The notes beneath the pieces are model-generated. The model was given only the letters and a program-made list of their open reading frames with translations, was not told the DNA's origin and did no database searches. A DNA stretch of 36,903 nucleotides from JBHEKP01 sp041859375 (GTDB lineage Bacteria > Hydrogenedentota > Hydrogenedentia > Hydrogenedentales > CAITNO01): positions 1-36,903 of the forward strand of contig JBHEKP010000153.1 in assembly GCA_041859375.1 (NCBI GenBank). The letters are read 5' to 3'. This document shows, in pieces, positions 8,235-16,606 of this stretch. How positions within the stretch are numbered: position 1 is the stretch's first letter; the number at the start of each line of letters is the position of its first letter. The position numbers and the translations under genes were made by a program.

Positions 8235-8924
8235 CTAACGGGTGCGCGGCCCGGGAACTTCCCAAACGAAATTGGCCACCTTGTACTCCACCTCCACCGC
8301 CTGCTGGTTGCCCACGATGCGCACCAGCCGGAGCACTTCAGACTTGTTCGGCTCCTGACCAATCTTCTCGGGCTTGTAAAATTCCTCGCCCTCGCGGATT
8401 TTGAAGGTTTCCTTGCTTCCGGAAACGGGATCAGTCACCTCGCAGAAGACGTAAATCTCGCTGCCGCTCTGGACAAAGCCCGTGACCGAAACCTCCGGCT
8501 TGGCAAGCATCATCTCGGCCTCGCGCTCCACCTTGGCGTAGCGGTCACTGCCCGGCTGAAGCACCTTGTAGACATCGCAAAAAGCCTTTACCTTGCGGTA
8601 GCGCTTCCCCTCCCGGTTGCTTTTGATCCCCTCCTCGACGTCCTTCTGGAGCATGCCCAGCGCCGCCCGGCCGTTGTCCGTGGCCGACATTTGGGACTTC
8701 AGCCCCGTCATGGTGCCCGCCGCGGCCGCACCCGCCTCCAGACTGATGGGTCCTTCGGCGAAAATCTGGGCCAGCGCGCTTTTCATGTTGGCGTAATGCT
8801 GCTCCGGAGACGGTTCCGGGGGCGGCAGATTTTCCGGCGGGGGCGGGGGCGGGGGCGGCTCCTGCTGGCAGCCCAAGGCCATGAAAACACACAAAAGAAC
8901 CAAAATCGCCGCTATTTTCCGCAT
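8235..8924 (-). CDS. Lipoprotein with proline-rich linker, function unknown
   Basis: 229 residues. MRKIAAILVLLCVFMALGC is a lipoprotein signal peptide with the acylated Cys at 19 (lipobox MALGC). A proline-rich stretch follows (two runs of Pro within residues 23-40). The rest is a mixed alpha/beta domain without a family I recognise; it ends with VEVEYKVANFVWEVPGPRTR, and a hydrophilic beta-rich stretch is visible around 140-200. An AAGGGA site lies before the ATG at 8924; an upstream in-frame extension to 9020 would cover the promoter and place the signal peptide internally, so it was rejected. Probably anchored to the envelope. It is flanked by its own promoter and terminator. Confidence 0.82.
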   Translation of the reverse strand: MRKIAAILVLLCVFMALGCQQEPPPPPPPPENLPPPEPSPEQHYANMKSALAQIFAEGPISLEAGAAAAGTMTGLKSQMSATDNGRAALGMLQKDVEEGIKSNREGKRYRKVKAFCDVYKVLQPGSDRYAKVEREAEMMLAKPEVSVTGFVQSGSEIYVFCEVTDPVSGSKETFKIREGEEFYKPEKIGQEPNKSEVLRLVRIVGNQQAVEVEYKVANFVWEVPGPRTR

Positions 8925-8965
8925 ACTGTTTCCCTTCAAAGACACAATTTCCCTGTGTGCCGTGC

Positions 8966-8995
8966 ATCCTAGCACAGCGGGGCGCGGTGTTACAA
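8966..8995 (-). promoter_or_regulatory. Candidate sigma-70 promoter of the lipoprotein gene
   Basis: On the minus strand TTGTAA, an 18-base spacer and TAGGAT, with the ATG at 8924 about 35 bases downstream of the expected start. Partial consensus but well placed. Confidence 0.45.
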
Positions 8996-9051
8996 TCGGC
9001 GGGAGCCCGCCCCGGCACACCCGGCGCGGATGATAAAAACAAATATTTCTT

Positions 9052-9081
9052 TTGCAACAAAGCGGGTTTATGCGGTATAAA
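9052..9081 (+). promoter_or_regulatory. Candidate sigma-70 promoter of the response regulator gene
   Basis: Plus-strand TTGCAA (9052-9057), 18-base spacer, TATAAA (9076-9081), in a locally AT-rich stretch. The regulator ATG at 9149 gives a leader of about 60 bases. Confidence 0.5.
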
Positions 9082-9148
9082 TAAACAGTGCTTTGCCGGT
9101 GTGGTGAGGTGGGCGAAGGACGTCATTTTCTTATAAAAGGATTTTTTG

Positions 9149-10084
9149 ATGAGCCGAATTCTTATAGTTGACGATGAAGTTGACCTGACTGAACTCATCC
9201 GCGCAAAGCTCGCCGCGGAGGGGCACCAGCCTTTTGTGATCAACACGGGCGACGGGGCCTTTGAGTACGCAAAACAGATAAAGCCGGACATTTGCCTGCT
9301 CGACATCATGCTTCCCGGCAGCACGGGCTACCAGATTTGCAGGCGCATGCGGAAGGATCCGGAACTCTACCGGATGGCCATTTTGATGCTGACGGCGCTG
9401 GGCGAGGAGCCGGAAGTCATCCACGGACTGGAGCAGGGCGCCGACGACTACCTGGTGAAACCCTTCAAGCTCGACCGCCTGATGGACAAAATCGCGTCGC
9501 TGAACGCCCTGCTGGCCACGCTGGACAACCGGAACCGCATTTCAAACCTCCCCGGCACGGACGCCATCAAGAGGGAGCTGAACCACCAGCTCGCGCGGGG
9601 CACCGCGATTGCCGCGGTTTACATTGATATCGTAGGCTTTGAGGCCTTCGCCAAACTGCGCGGCCAGGACACCGCCCGCCAAACCATCGAGTGGTTCTCC
9701 AAGATGCTCACCGGTCTGACCCGGTCCCAGGGCATCTACGAATGCTTCACCGCCCACATGGGCCGCCAGCACTTTGTGGTGATGCTGAAACTGGAGGACT
9801 ACGACCGGTTCTGCCAGAGTCTTGCCTCAACTTTCGACGAGGAAAAGAAGAAGCTCTTCACCCCCGCCGAGCTCTCCAAAGGCGAAATCGTGGTGACGGA
9901 CAACCAGAACCGCGAGGTGCGCGTGCCGCTGATGGCCCTTTCCATCGGCGTGGCCCACACAGAATTCCGCCAGTTCAAGAGCGCCAAGAAAATGTTCGAG
10001 GTGCTGGCGCAGGTCCGTCAGAAGGCCCAGCCGGTGGACGGCAACAGCGTGGTCTTTGTGGACCGACGCCACACCGACCGGTAG
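9149..10084 (+). CDS. Response regulator: receiver domain plus degenerate GGDEF-like domain
   Basis: 311 residues. The receiver domain (1-120) has every signalling residue: Asp8/Asp9 in VDDE, phosphoacceptor Asp52 in LLDIMLPG, Thr82 and Lys104 in VKPF. The C-terminal part (130-305) follows the diguanylate cyclase fold in outline: NLPGTDAI, YIDIVGFEAFAKLRGQD, and LSIGVAHTEF, but the GGDEF signature position reads MGRQHF (204-209). Cyclase activity is therefore unlikely, and the domain may bind a nucleotide or a partner. No histidine kinase is adjacent. ATG 9149 follows an AAAGGA site; a TTG one codon earlier is less likely. The small membrane protein follows eight bases after the stop. Confidence 0.88.
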   Translation: MSRILIVDDEVDLTELIRAKLAAEGHQPFVINTGDGAFEYAKQIKPDICLLDIMLPGSTGYQICRRMRKDPELYRMAILMLTALGEEPEVIHGLEQGADDYLVKPFKLDRLMDKIASLNALLATLDNRNRISNLPGTDAIKRELNHQLARGTAIAAVYIDIVGFEAFAKLRGQDTARQTIEWFSKMLTGLTRSQGIYECFTAHMGRQHFVVMLKLEDYDRFCQSLASTFDEEKKKLFTPAELSKGEIVVTDNQNREVRVPLMALSIGVAHTEFRQFKSAKKMFEVLAQVRQKAQPVDGNSVVFVDRRHTDR

Positions 10085-10092
10085 GGGGCGGC

Positions 10093-10569
10093 GTGCGGCG
10101 GCTGGGACTGGCGGCGCTTCTTTCCGGGGTTGCCGTCCTGTTGTTTGCCGCCGTGGTGGCCTGGCTGGCCGCGCCTGAAATCTCACCCGAAGAACTGCTC
10201 CGCAGGTGTGAAGCCTGCAAACCGGAATGGCTTTCCTACCAGGAGGACATCAAGGGGCAAATCGGCGCGAGACCGGTGGCCCTTTGGCGGGGCGAGCCCG
10301 TTTCGGTGCGGCGCACCGGTTCAGGCTGGGAGGTGGCCTTTGCCCTGTCCCCCCCCTGGTCGGAATACGGGGCGGCCGTTCCCGTGCTGCTCCGGGATTC
10401 GCTGGGCGGGGAACTCATCCCCGAATCCTCCCGCATGGAGGACGGTCTCCGCGTTTACCGGTACAAGAGCGCCCCGGACGCGGGGGGGCCCTGGGTGGAA
10501 CTGCATTATCCCCACACGGAGCGGCGTATCGTTCTGGACGCCGCCGGGGCGTGGAAACGTCCGGAATAA
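10093..10569 (+). CDS. Small membrane-anchored protein, function unknown
   Basis: 158 residues from a GTG start preceded by a GGGGG run that overlaps the end of the regulator gene, so the two are probably co-transcribed. An N-terminal membrane helix (about residues 5-26, LGLAALLSGVAVLLFAAVVAW) anchors a soluble domain that begins with a Cys-x2-Cys pair (RRCEACKP, residues 39 and 42). The remainder (WEVAFALSPPWSEYG, RVYRYKSAPDAGGPWVELHY) looks beta-rich. I do not recognise a family. The long in-frame reading upstream of 10093 overlaps the regulator gene and is not coding. It converges with the FG-GAP gene, stops 9 bases apart. Confidence 0.65.
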   Translation: MRRLGLAALLSGVAVLLFAAVVAWLAAPEISPEELLRRCEACKPEWLSYQEDIKGQIGARPVALWRGEPVSVRRTGSGWEVAFALSPPWSEYGAAVPVLLRDSLGGELIPESSRMEDGLRVYRYKSAPDAGGPWVELHYPHTERRIVLDAAGAWKRPE

Positions 10570-10578
10570 CCGTCCGGC

Positions 10579-12672
10579 TCAACGGGGATAATAATAAAGG
10601 AAGCCGTCCTCGGCGCCGGCCAGCAGCCCTTTTCTGCCGTCACCCTCCAAATCAATCAGCGCGGGACAGGTGTCATGGCCCGCCAGCACGTCCTCCGTCA
10701 ACGGCCCGCCGTCGCGCAGCACGATCATGCCGTCCCTCTCCCCCGTGTTGCGCAGGAGGTTCACGCACGGACCGTTCACCAGCACATCCGGCAGACCGTC
10801 GCCGTCCCAGTCGCCCATGGTCAGCTTGCGCCTGCCGCTGCCCCCGGCCCAGGCGGCGTTCATGCGCACCGGCGCCGGGCCCGCAAACGGTTCCAGCACA
10901 CCCTTTTCCAACGGGTTGGCAAGGGGTTGGGCGGCGGTGCGCAGCCCTTCCCGGTCCGAGCGGCGATCGTTATACTTGAACAGGGCCGCGCCGCCGGGAC
11001 CGCGCATGAGCAGGTCATTCACGCCGTCCTTGTCCAAATCCATCCTGAAACGGCGGCCATTGGAGTCAAAGACACCCTCCTTTTGGGGATCATCCGCCGC
11101 AAACACCCGTTTCCCGGGCAGCAGCACCAGATTCCCGTCCTGCCGTGCCCGCTCAAAGAAGGCGAGGAACCCCTCGTGGTCCAGCATGACCAAATCCTGA
11201 AGTCCGTCCCGGTTCAGATCAATCATCACCGGCGTGGTGCGCCATTCTGTCACCAGTTCACCCGGTTCGGGCGTCCACCAGAACCATGCGGGCTTGGGGG
11301 TTTCCCCCTCCCAGGCTACCCGCACCGGCGTGGCGGGGGCCAATTCGGGCCTGCCGGGCGCGCCAATGTTTTTGAACCACACCACCCGGCCGATGATGCT
11401 GTTGCAGATGATGTCGGGCAGGCCGTCCCCGTCCCAGTCGCCCGCGGAAAGTGTGGTGTATCCCCACTTGGCCTCCGCCGGACCCTGTATGGACAGGTTT
11501 GGTCCCGCCTGGAAACGGATGGTTTCCCCGCCCGCCGCCAGCCGCACGGGTGGCGCCCAGCGAAGCGGACTGCCGCCGAGATTTTCAATGTGTTCGATGA
11601 ACCCCGCCGTGTTGCCGCACAAAATGTCCTCGTCGCCGTCGCCGTCCCAGTCCGCCGCGGCGGGCGCGGACAACGCGCCGCATTTCACATACTCCGCGCG
11701 CTGCCTGAAATAAACCGGCGTCTTGGCCCTGCCGTCCCCCGCGTTCTCCACGAGCACCACGCGCCCGTCCTCCTTGCCCACCACCAGGTCGGGATCTCCG
11801 TCGCCGTCCCAGTCCAGCGCGGCCACCTGGAGCATTTCCAGCTCAAGACGCAGCGGCCCGGACTCCGTTTCCAGGACACGTCCGGCGGCATAGACAGGCG
11901 CGGTGCGGGTGCCCGTGTTCTCAAACCAGGTGATTGTGTCCAGGAAGGAGCCGCACACAAGGTCCAAATCCCCGTCGCCGTCCCAGTCCACGAAGTTCGG
12001 CGAGGGGCAGCCAAACACATCCACCGGCTTCCCGTCCGCCTGGATTTGGACGGCCTCGCCGTAGGCAGGGGCGGCGGTGGTGCCGGTGTTTTTCACCCAG
12101 TACACATACCCATGCAGCGGACCGGCGGTCCACCTGCCCTGCCCGTCATAAGCGTCGTCCCAGCCGTACTCCCGCCAGTCGCTCGCGCCGATGATCAAAT
12201 CCGCCGCGCCGTCGCCGTCATAGTCCGCAAAGCGCCACTGGTTGTCCCGGTCGGAGTGGAATTTCTTCTCAAAGGGAATCTTCTCCGGGGCGGCGTAAAG
12301 GGATTTGGTGAAAGCACGGTGCGCCACCCCCGGCTCGCAGACCACGGGAGCGCCGTCCACATGGGACACGGTCACATTCGGGCGCTTCTCCGTGTCCAGG
12401 ATGACCGCCGCCTTGAACACGCCGCTTCCGTCGTTTTCGAAGTAATGCAGGCCGCGCGCGGGCACGTCGGCGCAGGACACCAGCAGATCGATGTCGCCGT
12501 CCCCGTCATAGTCCATCGGCAGCGGCACCGCCCACAACCCCGCGCCCAAATCCACCACCAGTTCCGGGTTGTTGTATTGCAGCCTGCGCGCCGCGTGTTC
12601 CGGGCGGAGATCCGTTGCGGCGTCCACCAGAACGGGCAGCAGAGCAAGCATCAGCAGGTAAATCTTTTTCAT
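10579..12672 (-). CDS. Secreted FG-GAP/VCBS repeat protein (beta-propeller)
   Basis: 697 residues. MKKIYLLMLALLPVLVDAA is a signal peptide. At least ten calcium-loop repeats of FG-GAP/VCBS type follow: DYDGDGDIDLLV, DYDGDGAADLII, DWDGDGDLDLVC, DWDGDGDPDLVV, DWDGDGDEDILC, DWDGDGLPDIIC, DLNRDGLQDLVM, DLDKDGVNDLLM, DWDGDGLPDVLV and DLEGDGRKGLLA. Such proteins form integrin-alpha-like propellers outside the cytoplasm; no enzymatic domain is visible. ATG 12672 has GGAAGGA about eight bases upstream; longer in-frame readings to 13152 are antisense to the neighbouring dehydrogenase and were excluded. The repeat codons create near-identical DNA segments. Role in adhesion or glycan binding is inferred from family only. 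Confidence 0.88.
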   Translation of the reverse strand: MKKIYLLMLALLPVLVDAATDLRPEHAARRLQYNNPELVVDLGAGLWAVPLPMDYDGDGDIDLLVSCADVPARGLHYFENDGSGVFKAAVILDTEKRPNVTVSHVDGAPVVCEPGVAHRAFTKSLYAAPEKIPFEKKFHSDRDNQWRFADYDGDGAADLIIGASDWREYGWDDAYDGQGRWTAGPLHGYVYWVKNTGTTAAPAYGEAVQIQADGKPVDVFGCPSPNFVDWDGDGDLDLVCGSFLDTITWFENTGTRTAPVYAAGRVLETESGPLRLELEMLQVAALDWDGDGDPDLVVGKEDGRVVLVENAGDGRAKTPVYFRQRAEYVKCGALSAPAAADWDGDGDEDILCGNTAGFIEHIENLGGSPLRWAPPVRLAAGGETIRFQAGPNLSIQGPAEAKWGYTTLSAGDWDGDGLPDIICNSIIGRVVWFKNIGAPGRPELAPATPVRVAWEGETPKPAWFWWTPEPGELVTEWRTTPVMIDLNRDGLQDLVMLDHEGFLAFFERARQDGNLVLLPGKRVFAADDPQKEGVFDSNGRRFRMDLDKDGVNDLLMRGPGGAALFKYNDRRSDREGLRTAAQPLANPLEKGVLEPFAGPAPVRMNAAWAGGSGRRKLTMGDWDGDGLPDVLVNGPCVNLLRNTGERDGMIVLRDGGPLTEDVLAGHDTCPALIDLEGDGRKGLLAGAEDGFLYYYPR

Positions 12673-12723
12673 GCAGGAATCCTTCCCAAAGCCGGGGGGC
12701 TGTGGCGCGTCCGCAACGGGCCA

Positions 12724-12732
12724 TGGTATACT
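12724..12732 (+). promoter_or_regulatory. Extended -10 promoter candidate for the dehydrogenase gene
   Basis: TGG followed by TATACT (TGnTATACT pattern) 62 bases before the ATG at 12794, without a recognisable -35. On the opposite strand the same bases read AGTATACC, so the divergent FG-GAP gene could share this AT-rich core. Confidence 0.4.
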
Positions 12733-12793
12733 GTGCGCCCCTGCCGGAGTGCCGGCTTCAACGCATAAAACAACACAAACAAGGACCATTTTC

Positions 12794-13789
12794 ATGTACA
12801 AGGCGCCGAATATCAAATCGGGGGCGGGCGTGGCGCGCGAACTGGCGGATCTGCCCGGACGGGCGCTGGCGGTGACGATGGACATCCCCTGGGCAATGCT
12901 CCAGGAACAGTGCCCCTGGGAGCCCACCCATGTGTTCATGGTGCCGGACATGGACCAGGAGACGGTGGAGCAGGCCGCGGCCACGCTGCCGGAATGCGAC
13001 GTGGTGGTGGGCGTGGGCGGCGGCTCCTGCTGCGACATGGCAAAATACCTCGCATGGAAGCGTGGCTGCCGCATGGTGCTGGTTCCCACCATCATCTCGG
13101 TGGACGCGCCGCTGACCAACATGATCGCCGTGCGCGTGGACAAGACGGTCACCTATGTGGGCGACATTTTCCCCGAGGAGCTGCTGGTGGATTACGACCT
13201 GATCCGGCGCGCGCCCGCAGAGCTGAACCGGGCGGGGGCATGCGACATCGCGAGCATCCACACGGCCCTTCACGACTGGAAACTGTCCCACGACGACACG
13301 GGCGAGAAATACGACGCGGCGGTGGCGGCGATGGCGGCGGAATGCCTCAACGAGCTGGACCAAAACGCGGGGGAGGTTTACAACGTCACCCCCAGGGGTA
13401 TTGACACCATCGTGGACCTGTACCGGCGTGAGGTGAAGTTCTGCACGGAATTCGGCAACAGCCGGCCGGAGGAGGGCGCGGAGCACATTGTGGCCTACAA
13501 CATCGAGCACATCACGCGCCGCCACTTCCTGCACGGCGACCTGGTGGGCTTCGGCATCCTGGCCATGTCTCGCCTGCAAAACAACCGCGCGGACTGGGCG
13601 CTGGATCTGATCCGGCGCTGCGGCCTGCGCTACGGCGTGCCGGACGCCTGCCGCGACGAGCTGCGCGCGGCGCTGGCCTCGCTGAAGGACTTCAAAAAAC
13701 AGGCCGGGCTGTTTTACAGCATTGTCGACACGGCGGAAATTACAGGGGAATTCGTGGACGACGTGCTGTCCCTCCTGCCGCCCCGCTGA
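12794..13789 (+). CDS. sn-glycerol-1-phosphate dehydrogenase-like enzyme (AraM/EgsA family)
   Basis: 331 residues. The family reduces dihydroxyacetone phosphate with NAD(P)H to sn-glycerol 1-phosphate using Zn or Ni. Visible marks: GVGGGSCCDMAKY (nucleotide loop, residues 73-85), VPTIISVDAPLT, and the metal ligands Asp151 (GACDIASIHTALHDWKL), His231 (EEGAEHIVAYNIEH) and His247 (LHGDLVGFG). Asp-Trp at 161-162 is also typical. Cysteines replace usual residues after GGGS. Substrate identity is uncertain: a related iron-type alcohol dehydrogenase is possible. AAGGA lies eight bases before ATG 12794. It is divergent from the FG-GAP gene and monocistronic, ending at a strong terminator. Confidence 0.85.
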   Translation: MYKAPNIKSGAGVARELADLPGRALAVTMDIPWAMLQEQCPWEPTHVFMVPDMDQETVEQAAATLPECDVVVGVGGGSCCDMAKYLAWKRGCRMVLVPTIISVDAPLTNMIAVRVDKTVTYVGDIFPEELLVDYDLIRRAPAELNRAGACDIASIHTALHDWKLSHDDTGEKYDAAVAAMAAECLNELDQNAGEVYNVTPRGIDTIVDLYRREVKFCTEFGNSRPEEGAEHIVAYNIEHITRRHFLHGDLVGFGILAMSRLQNNRADWALDLIRRCGLRYGVPDACRDELRAALASLKDFKKQAGLFYSIVDTAEITGEFVDDVLSLLPPR

Positions 13790-13806
13790 CCCCCCCAAAA
13801 AAGAAC

Positions 13807-13846
13807 CGCCCCCGCCGTCGCGCCGGACGGCGGGGGCGTCTGTTTT
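13807..13846. terminator. Bidirectional intrinsic terminator
   Basis: Perfect 13-base stem (13807-13819 with 13826-13838) and 6-base loop between convergent genes. TCTGTTTT follows on the plus strand; on the minus strand the hairpin is followed by GTTCTTTTTT (complement of 13797-13806). It can end both the dehydrogenase transcript and the phosphate transporter transcript. Confidence 0.9.
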
Positions 13847-13852
13847 CACCGG

Positions 13853-16339
13853 TTATTTTCTGACCTCCTGCAGGATGGCGCCCGCGCGCTCGGCGATGTT
13901 CAGCAGGTGGTCCCCCACCCGCTCCACATGGCCGAGCACGTCCAGGTAGAACACGCTTCCCTGCACATCGCAGCGGCCCTCGTCCAGCCGCACCACATGG
14001 GCGTCGGTGCACTGCTTGATCAGCTCCTTCAGCTCGCCGGAGGCTTTCAGCGCCTCCTCGATTGCGCTGGGATCGGCGCCCTCCAAAATGGCGAAAATGG
14101 CCTCGAAATGCCGGTCCAGGCATTTGTCCAGCAGCCGCAGCTCCTCCGCGCCCTCCGGGGTGAGGATGTGGTTGCCCCCCTTGAAGAGCCAGTAGATGCC
14201 CACCATCTCCTCGGCGTGGTCGCCAAGGCGCTCCGCATCGTTGACCACGTGGATCATCTTTGGAATCAGCGCGGACATGGATGGCTCGATGTCCTTGCGT
14301 GACAGCGCCACCAGGTACTCGATGATCTCGCGCTGCAGCCGGTCTATGAGCTGTTCGCGCTCGACAATCTCGTCCGCAAGCTCCTCCCGTTTGTCGGCGA
14401 GAAGCAGGCAGCACTGTTGCATGGATTTCTGGCCTTTGCGCACCATGTAGACCACCTCGCGCACGGCCTGTTCCAGGGCGATGGGCGGCGACTGGAGCAG
14501 TTTCGGCTCCAGGTACTGGAGCGCCGTGGACTGGTCGGCCTCGGTCATGGGGATGACCCACTGGCAAACCTTTGCGAGCAGGGTGGCGAAGGGCAGGAAG
14601 AGCACCACGTTCGTGAAGTTGAACGCCGTGTGCGCGTTGGCGGCGTGGCGCATGAGGTTTTCAGGGTGCATGGAGAAAACCTCGCCCGGCGTGATCCAGT
14701 CCACAAAGCCCAGGAACAGGGGATGCCCGTTCCACAAGGGCACGAAGAACAGGAAGTACATGTAGAAGGTGCCGAAAAGGTTGAAGAAGGTGTGGGCCAG
14801 GGCCACCCGCTTCGCGTCGCGGTTGGCGTTGAGCGCGGCCAGGTTCGCCGTGATGGTGGTGCCGATGTTGTCGCCGAGGATAAGGGGCACCGCCGTGTAG
14901 AAGTTGATGATGCCCTGGCTGCACAACGCCAGCACGATGCCCACCGTGGCGGAGCTGGACTGGACCACGCAGGTGGTCACCGTGCCGATGAGGATGCTCA
15001 TGAAAACGGGCCACGCGGGCATCGCGCCGCCCGGGGTGCGGGGGGCGCAGTCGAACATGGCGAACCAGGAGATGAACTCCGGGCTGTAGCGGAGGGGCTT
15101 CAGCACGTCGGACATCATGTTCATGCCCAGGAAGAGCAGACCGAAGCCGAGCATGCCCTGGCCGAGGGCGCGCCATTTGGGCTGCTTGGAAAGTCCGGCG
15201 ATGATCAGGCCCAGCGCGATGGCCGGATAGGCCATCTCGTCAATTTTGAAGGCGATGAGCTGCGCCGTCATCGTGGTGCCGATGTTGGCGCCGAAGACCA
15301 CGCCGATGGCCTGGGTGAGGTTCACCATGCCCGCGTTGACAAACCCCACCAGCATCACCGTCATGGCGCTGGACGACTGGATGACGCCGGTGATGAGCGC
15401 CCCCGCCAGCATGGCCACAAAGCGGTTGCGCGTCATGGCGCTGAGCACCACGCGCAGGCGCTTGTCCGCCATGCGCTGGAGCCCCTTGGACATGATGGTC
15501 ATGCCGAAGATGAAGATGGCCAGCCCGCCCATGAGCACCACCGCAAGCTGGCCCTTGCTCATGGCCATGGCCTCGAATTCCAGGGCCAGCACGTCAAAAC
15601 GCTCGGACAGGGGCACCTCGCGGTTGTCGTTGATGTCCACGCAGGCGAAATACTGCTTCACCTTCTTTCCCAGCTTCCATGAGGTGGTGGCAACGCCGTT
15701 CTCGTCGGAAAGCACCCGCCGTTTGCCCATGGAACTGTCGGAATCGCCCCCCTCCGTGCGGAAAAACACCTCCACCCCCGTGGCGGGCGTGCCGTCCGGG
15801 TTTTGCAGCCGCACGCCGATGGCCTCGATGGTGCCGCCCGTGGCAGTCTCCAACGCCTCGCCGATGCGCTCAACGCCGCCGATGACGCGCATGCGGACGG
15901 GCTTCACATTGGGGTACTCCGGCGCGGAGGCCTCGACCCAGATGTCGCCCGACCAGCGTCCGAGCCTTAGGCGCGCCGCCGCCGCGCCGCCCGCGTCGGT
16001 GATTGTCTCCTCCTCGGGTTTTCCGGTGGACTCAAAGACAGCCCCGGTGGCGGGGTTCTCCACGCGGAAAAGAACCTTTTCCCCCTTCACCGCATGGCGT
16101 TCCCCCTTGCCGCCCAGCATGCCGGGCATCACGGGGCTCTCAAGAACGACCCGGAACGGGTTTTCAAGCAGTGTGCCGTGGAGCGCGGACTGTCCGTCCC
16201 CGGAGGCGTGCTCGTCCGGAACAAGCACATCAGGGACCGCACGCCCCCCCCCGGAGCAACCCGCCGCAAAGAGCAGCAGCCCAACCGGCACCAACAGCGT
16301 GAAAACACTTTTCAAGCAATTTTTTATCGGCATAAACAT
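13853..16339 (-). CDS. Na/Pi cotransporter with N-terminal lipoprotein-type Ig-like domains and C-terminal PhoU domain
   Basis: 828 residues from ATG 16339 (ATG 16333 is an equal alternative; AAGGGA and AGGGA sites are near). A lipoprotein-type signal ends at LLLFAAGC (Cys28). Two Big_1-like beta domains follow, at about 60-155 and 160-255, each with an ENGVATT or DAGGAAAA strand turn. The NptA-type transporter begins near 262, with both signature repeats, GVIQSSSAMT (about 319-328) and CVVQSSSATV (about 457-466), and GANIGTT and GDNIGTT loops. The C-terminal part (from about 625) is a PhoU-like helical domain with NDAERLGDHAEE and HVERVGDHLLN. Typical bacterial members have no Ig-like part and are near 550 residues. 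Predicted role: Na-driven phosphate transport in the inner membrane. Confidence 0.88.
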   Translation of the reverse strand: MFMPIKNCLKSVFTLLVPVGLLLFAAGCSGGGRAVPDVLVPDEHASGDGQSALHGTLLENPFRVVLESPVMPGMLGGKGERHAVKGEKVLFRVENPATGAVFESTGKPEEETITDAGGAAAARLRLGRWSGDIWVEASAPEYPNVKPVRMRVIGGVERIGEALETATGGTIEAIGVRLQNPDGTPATGVEVFFRTEGGDSDSSMGKRRVLSDENGVATTSWKLGKKVKQYFACVDINDNREVPLSERFDVLALEFEAMAMSKGQLAVVLMGGLAIFIFGMTIMSKGLQRMADKRLRVVLSAMTRNRFVAMLAGALITGVIQSSSAMTVMLVGFVNAGMVNLTQAIGVVFGANIGTTMTAQLIAFKIDEMAYPAIALGLIIAGLSKQPKWRALGQGMLGFGLLFLGMNMMSDVLKPLRYSPEFISWFAMFDCAPRTPGGAMPAWPVFMSILIGTVTTCVVQSSSATVGIVLALCSQGIINFYTAVPLILGDNIGTTITANLAALNANRDAKRVALAHTFFNLFGTFYMYFLFFVPLWNGHPLFLGFVDWITPGEVFSMHPENLMRHAANAHTAFNFTNVVLFLPFATLLAKVCQWVIPMTEADQSTALQYLEPKLLQSPPIALEQAVREVVYMVRKGQKSMQQCCLLLADKREELADEIVEREQLIDRLQREIIEYLVALSRKDIEPSMSALIPKMIHVVNDAERLGDHAEEMVGIYWLFKGGNHILTPEGAEELRLLDKCLDRHFEAIFAILEGADPSAIEEALKASGELKELIKQCTDAHVVRLDEGRCDVQGSVFYLDVLGHVERVGDHLLNIAERAGAILQEVRK

Positions 16340-16445
16340 CCCTGTCATTCCCTTTGACCATGATGCCGCGCGAAAAACCAGCCCAAACAGCGCCCTAAGT
16401 CCGGGGCGGCAGCGCATTAACCGGGCGTCCCGGCCCGCCGCCGTC

Positions 16446-16473
16446 CCCCTGATGGTCTTAAGACTATCAGGGG
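16446..16473. promoter_or_regulatory. 28-base palindrome upstream of the Na/Pi cotransporter gene
   Basis: Arms of 14 bases centred on CTTAAG: CCCCTGAT, one variable base, GTCTT, then the complement; 26 of 28 positions match. It lies about 107 bases upstream of the start codon. It may be an operator, or, because the mismatch is a G-T pair on the plus strand and ATTGTTAGATTTTTATT follows there, a terminator of antisense transcription. No plus-strand gene exists nearby to terminate. The gap 16340-16606 holds no gene. Confidence 0.5.
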
Positions 16474-16554
16474 ATTGTTAGATTTTTATTAAGGCGCGGA
16501 AGTCCCCCCCCCATGTTTCACGGCGGAGGGGTGGGTTTTCGTCCCGGAAATGCA

Positions 16555-16587
16555 ACGGCGGGACCGGAATGATTCCGGCCCCGCCGT
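16555..16587 (-). terminator. Hairpin after amtB, possible terminator
   Basis: Arms of 16 bases (16555-16570 and 16572-16587) with a single G-U pair on the minus strand and a very small loop. It lies 20 bases past the amtB stop. The following T tract is weak (TGCATTT), so termination efficiency is uncertain. Confidence 0.5.
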
Positions 16588-16606
16588 GTCTGCCGTGGAA
16601 GGGAAA

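Noticed and set aside
10561..10577. Five-base inverted repeat CCGGA/TCCGG between convergent stops as a terminator
   Set aside because: Too short a stem and no T tract on either side.
12673..13152. In-frame N-terminal extension of the 10579-12672 FG-GAP gene
   Set aside because: The extra residues are the reverse of the dehydrogenase coding sequence; the signal peptide and ribosome site support ATG 12672.
16340..16417. Longer start for the Na/Pi cotransporter
   Set aside because: It would put 26 charged residues before the lipoprotein signal; ATG 16339 or 16333 leaves a normal signal peptide.
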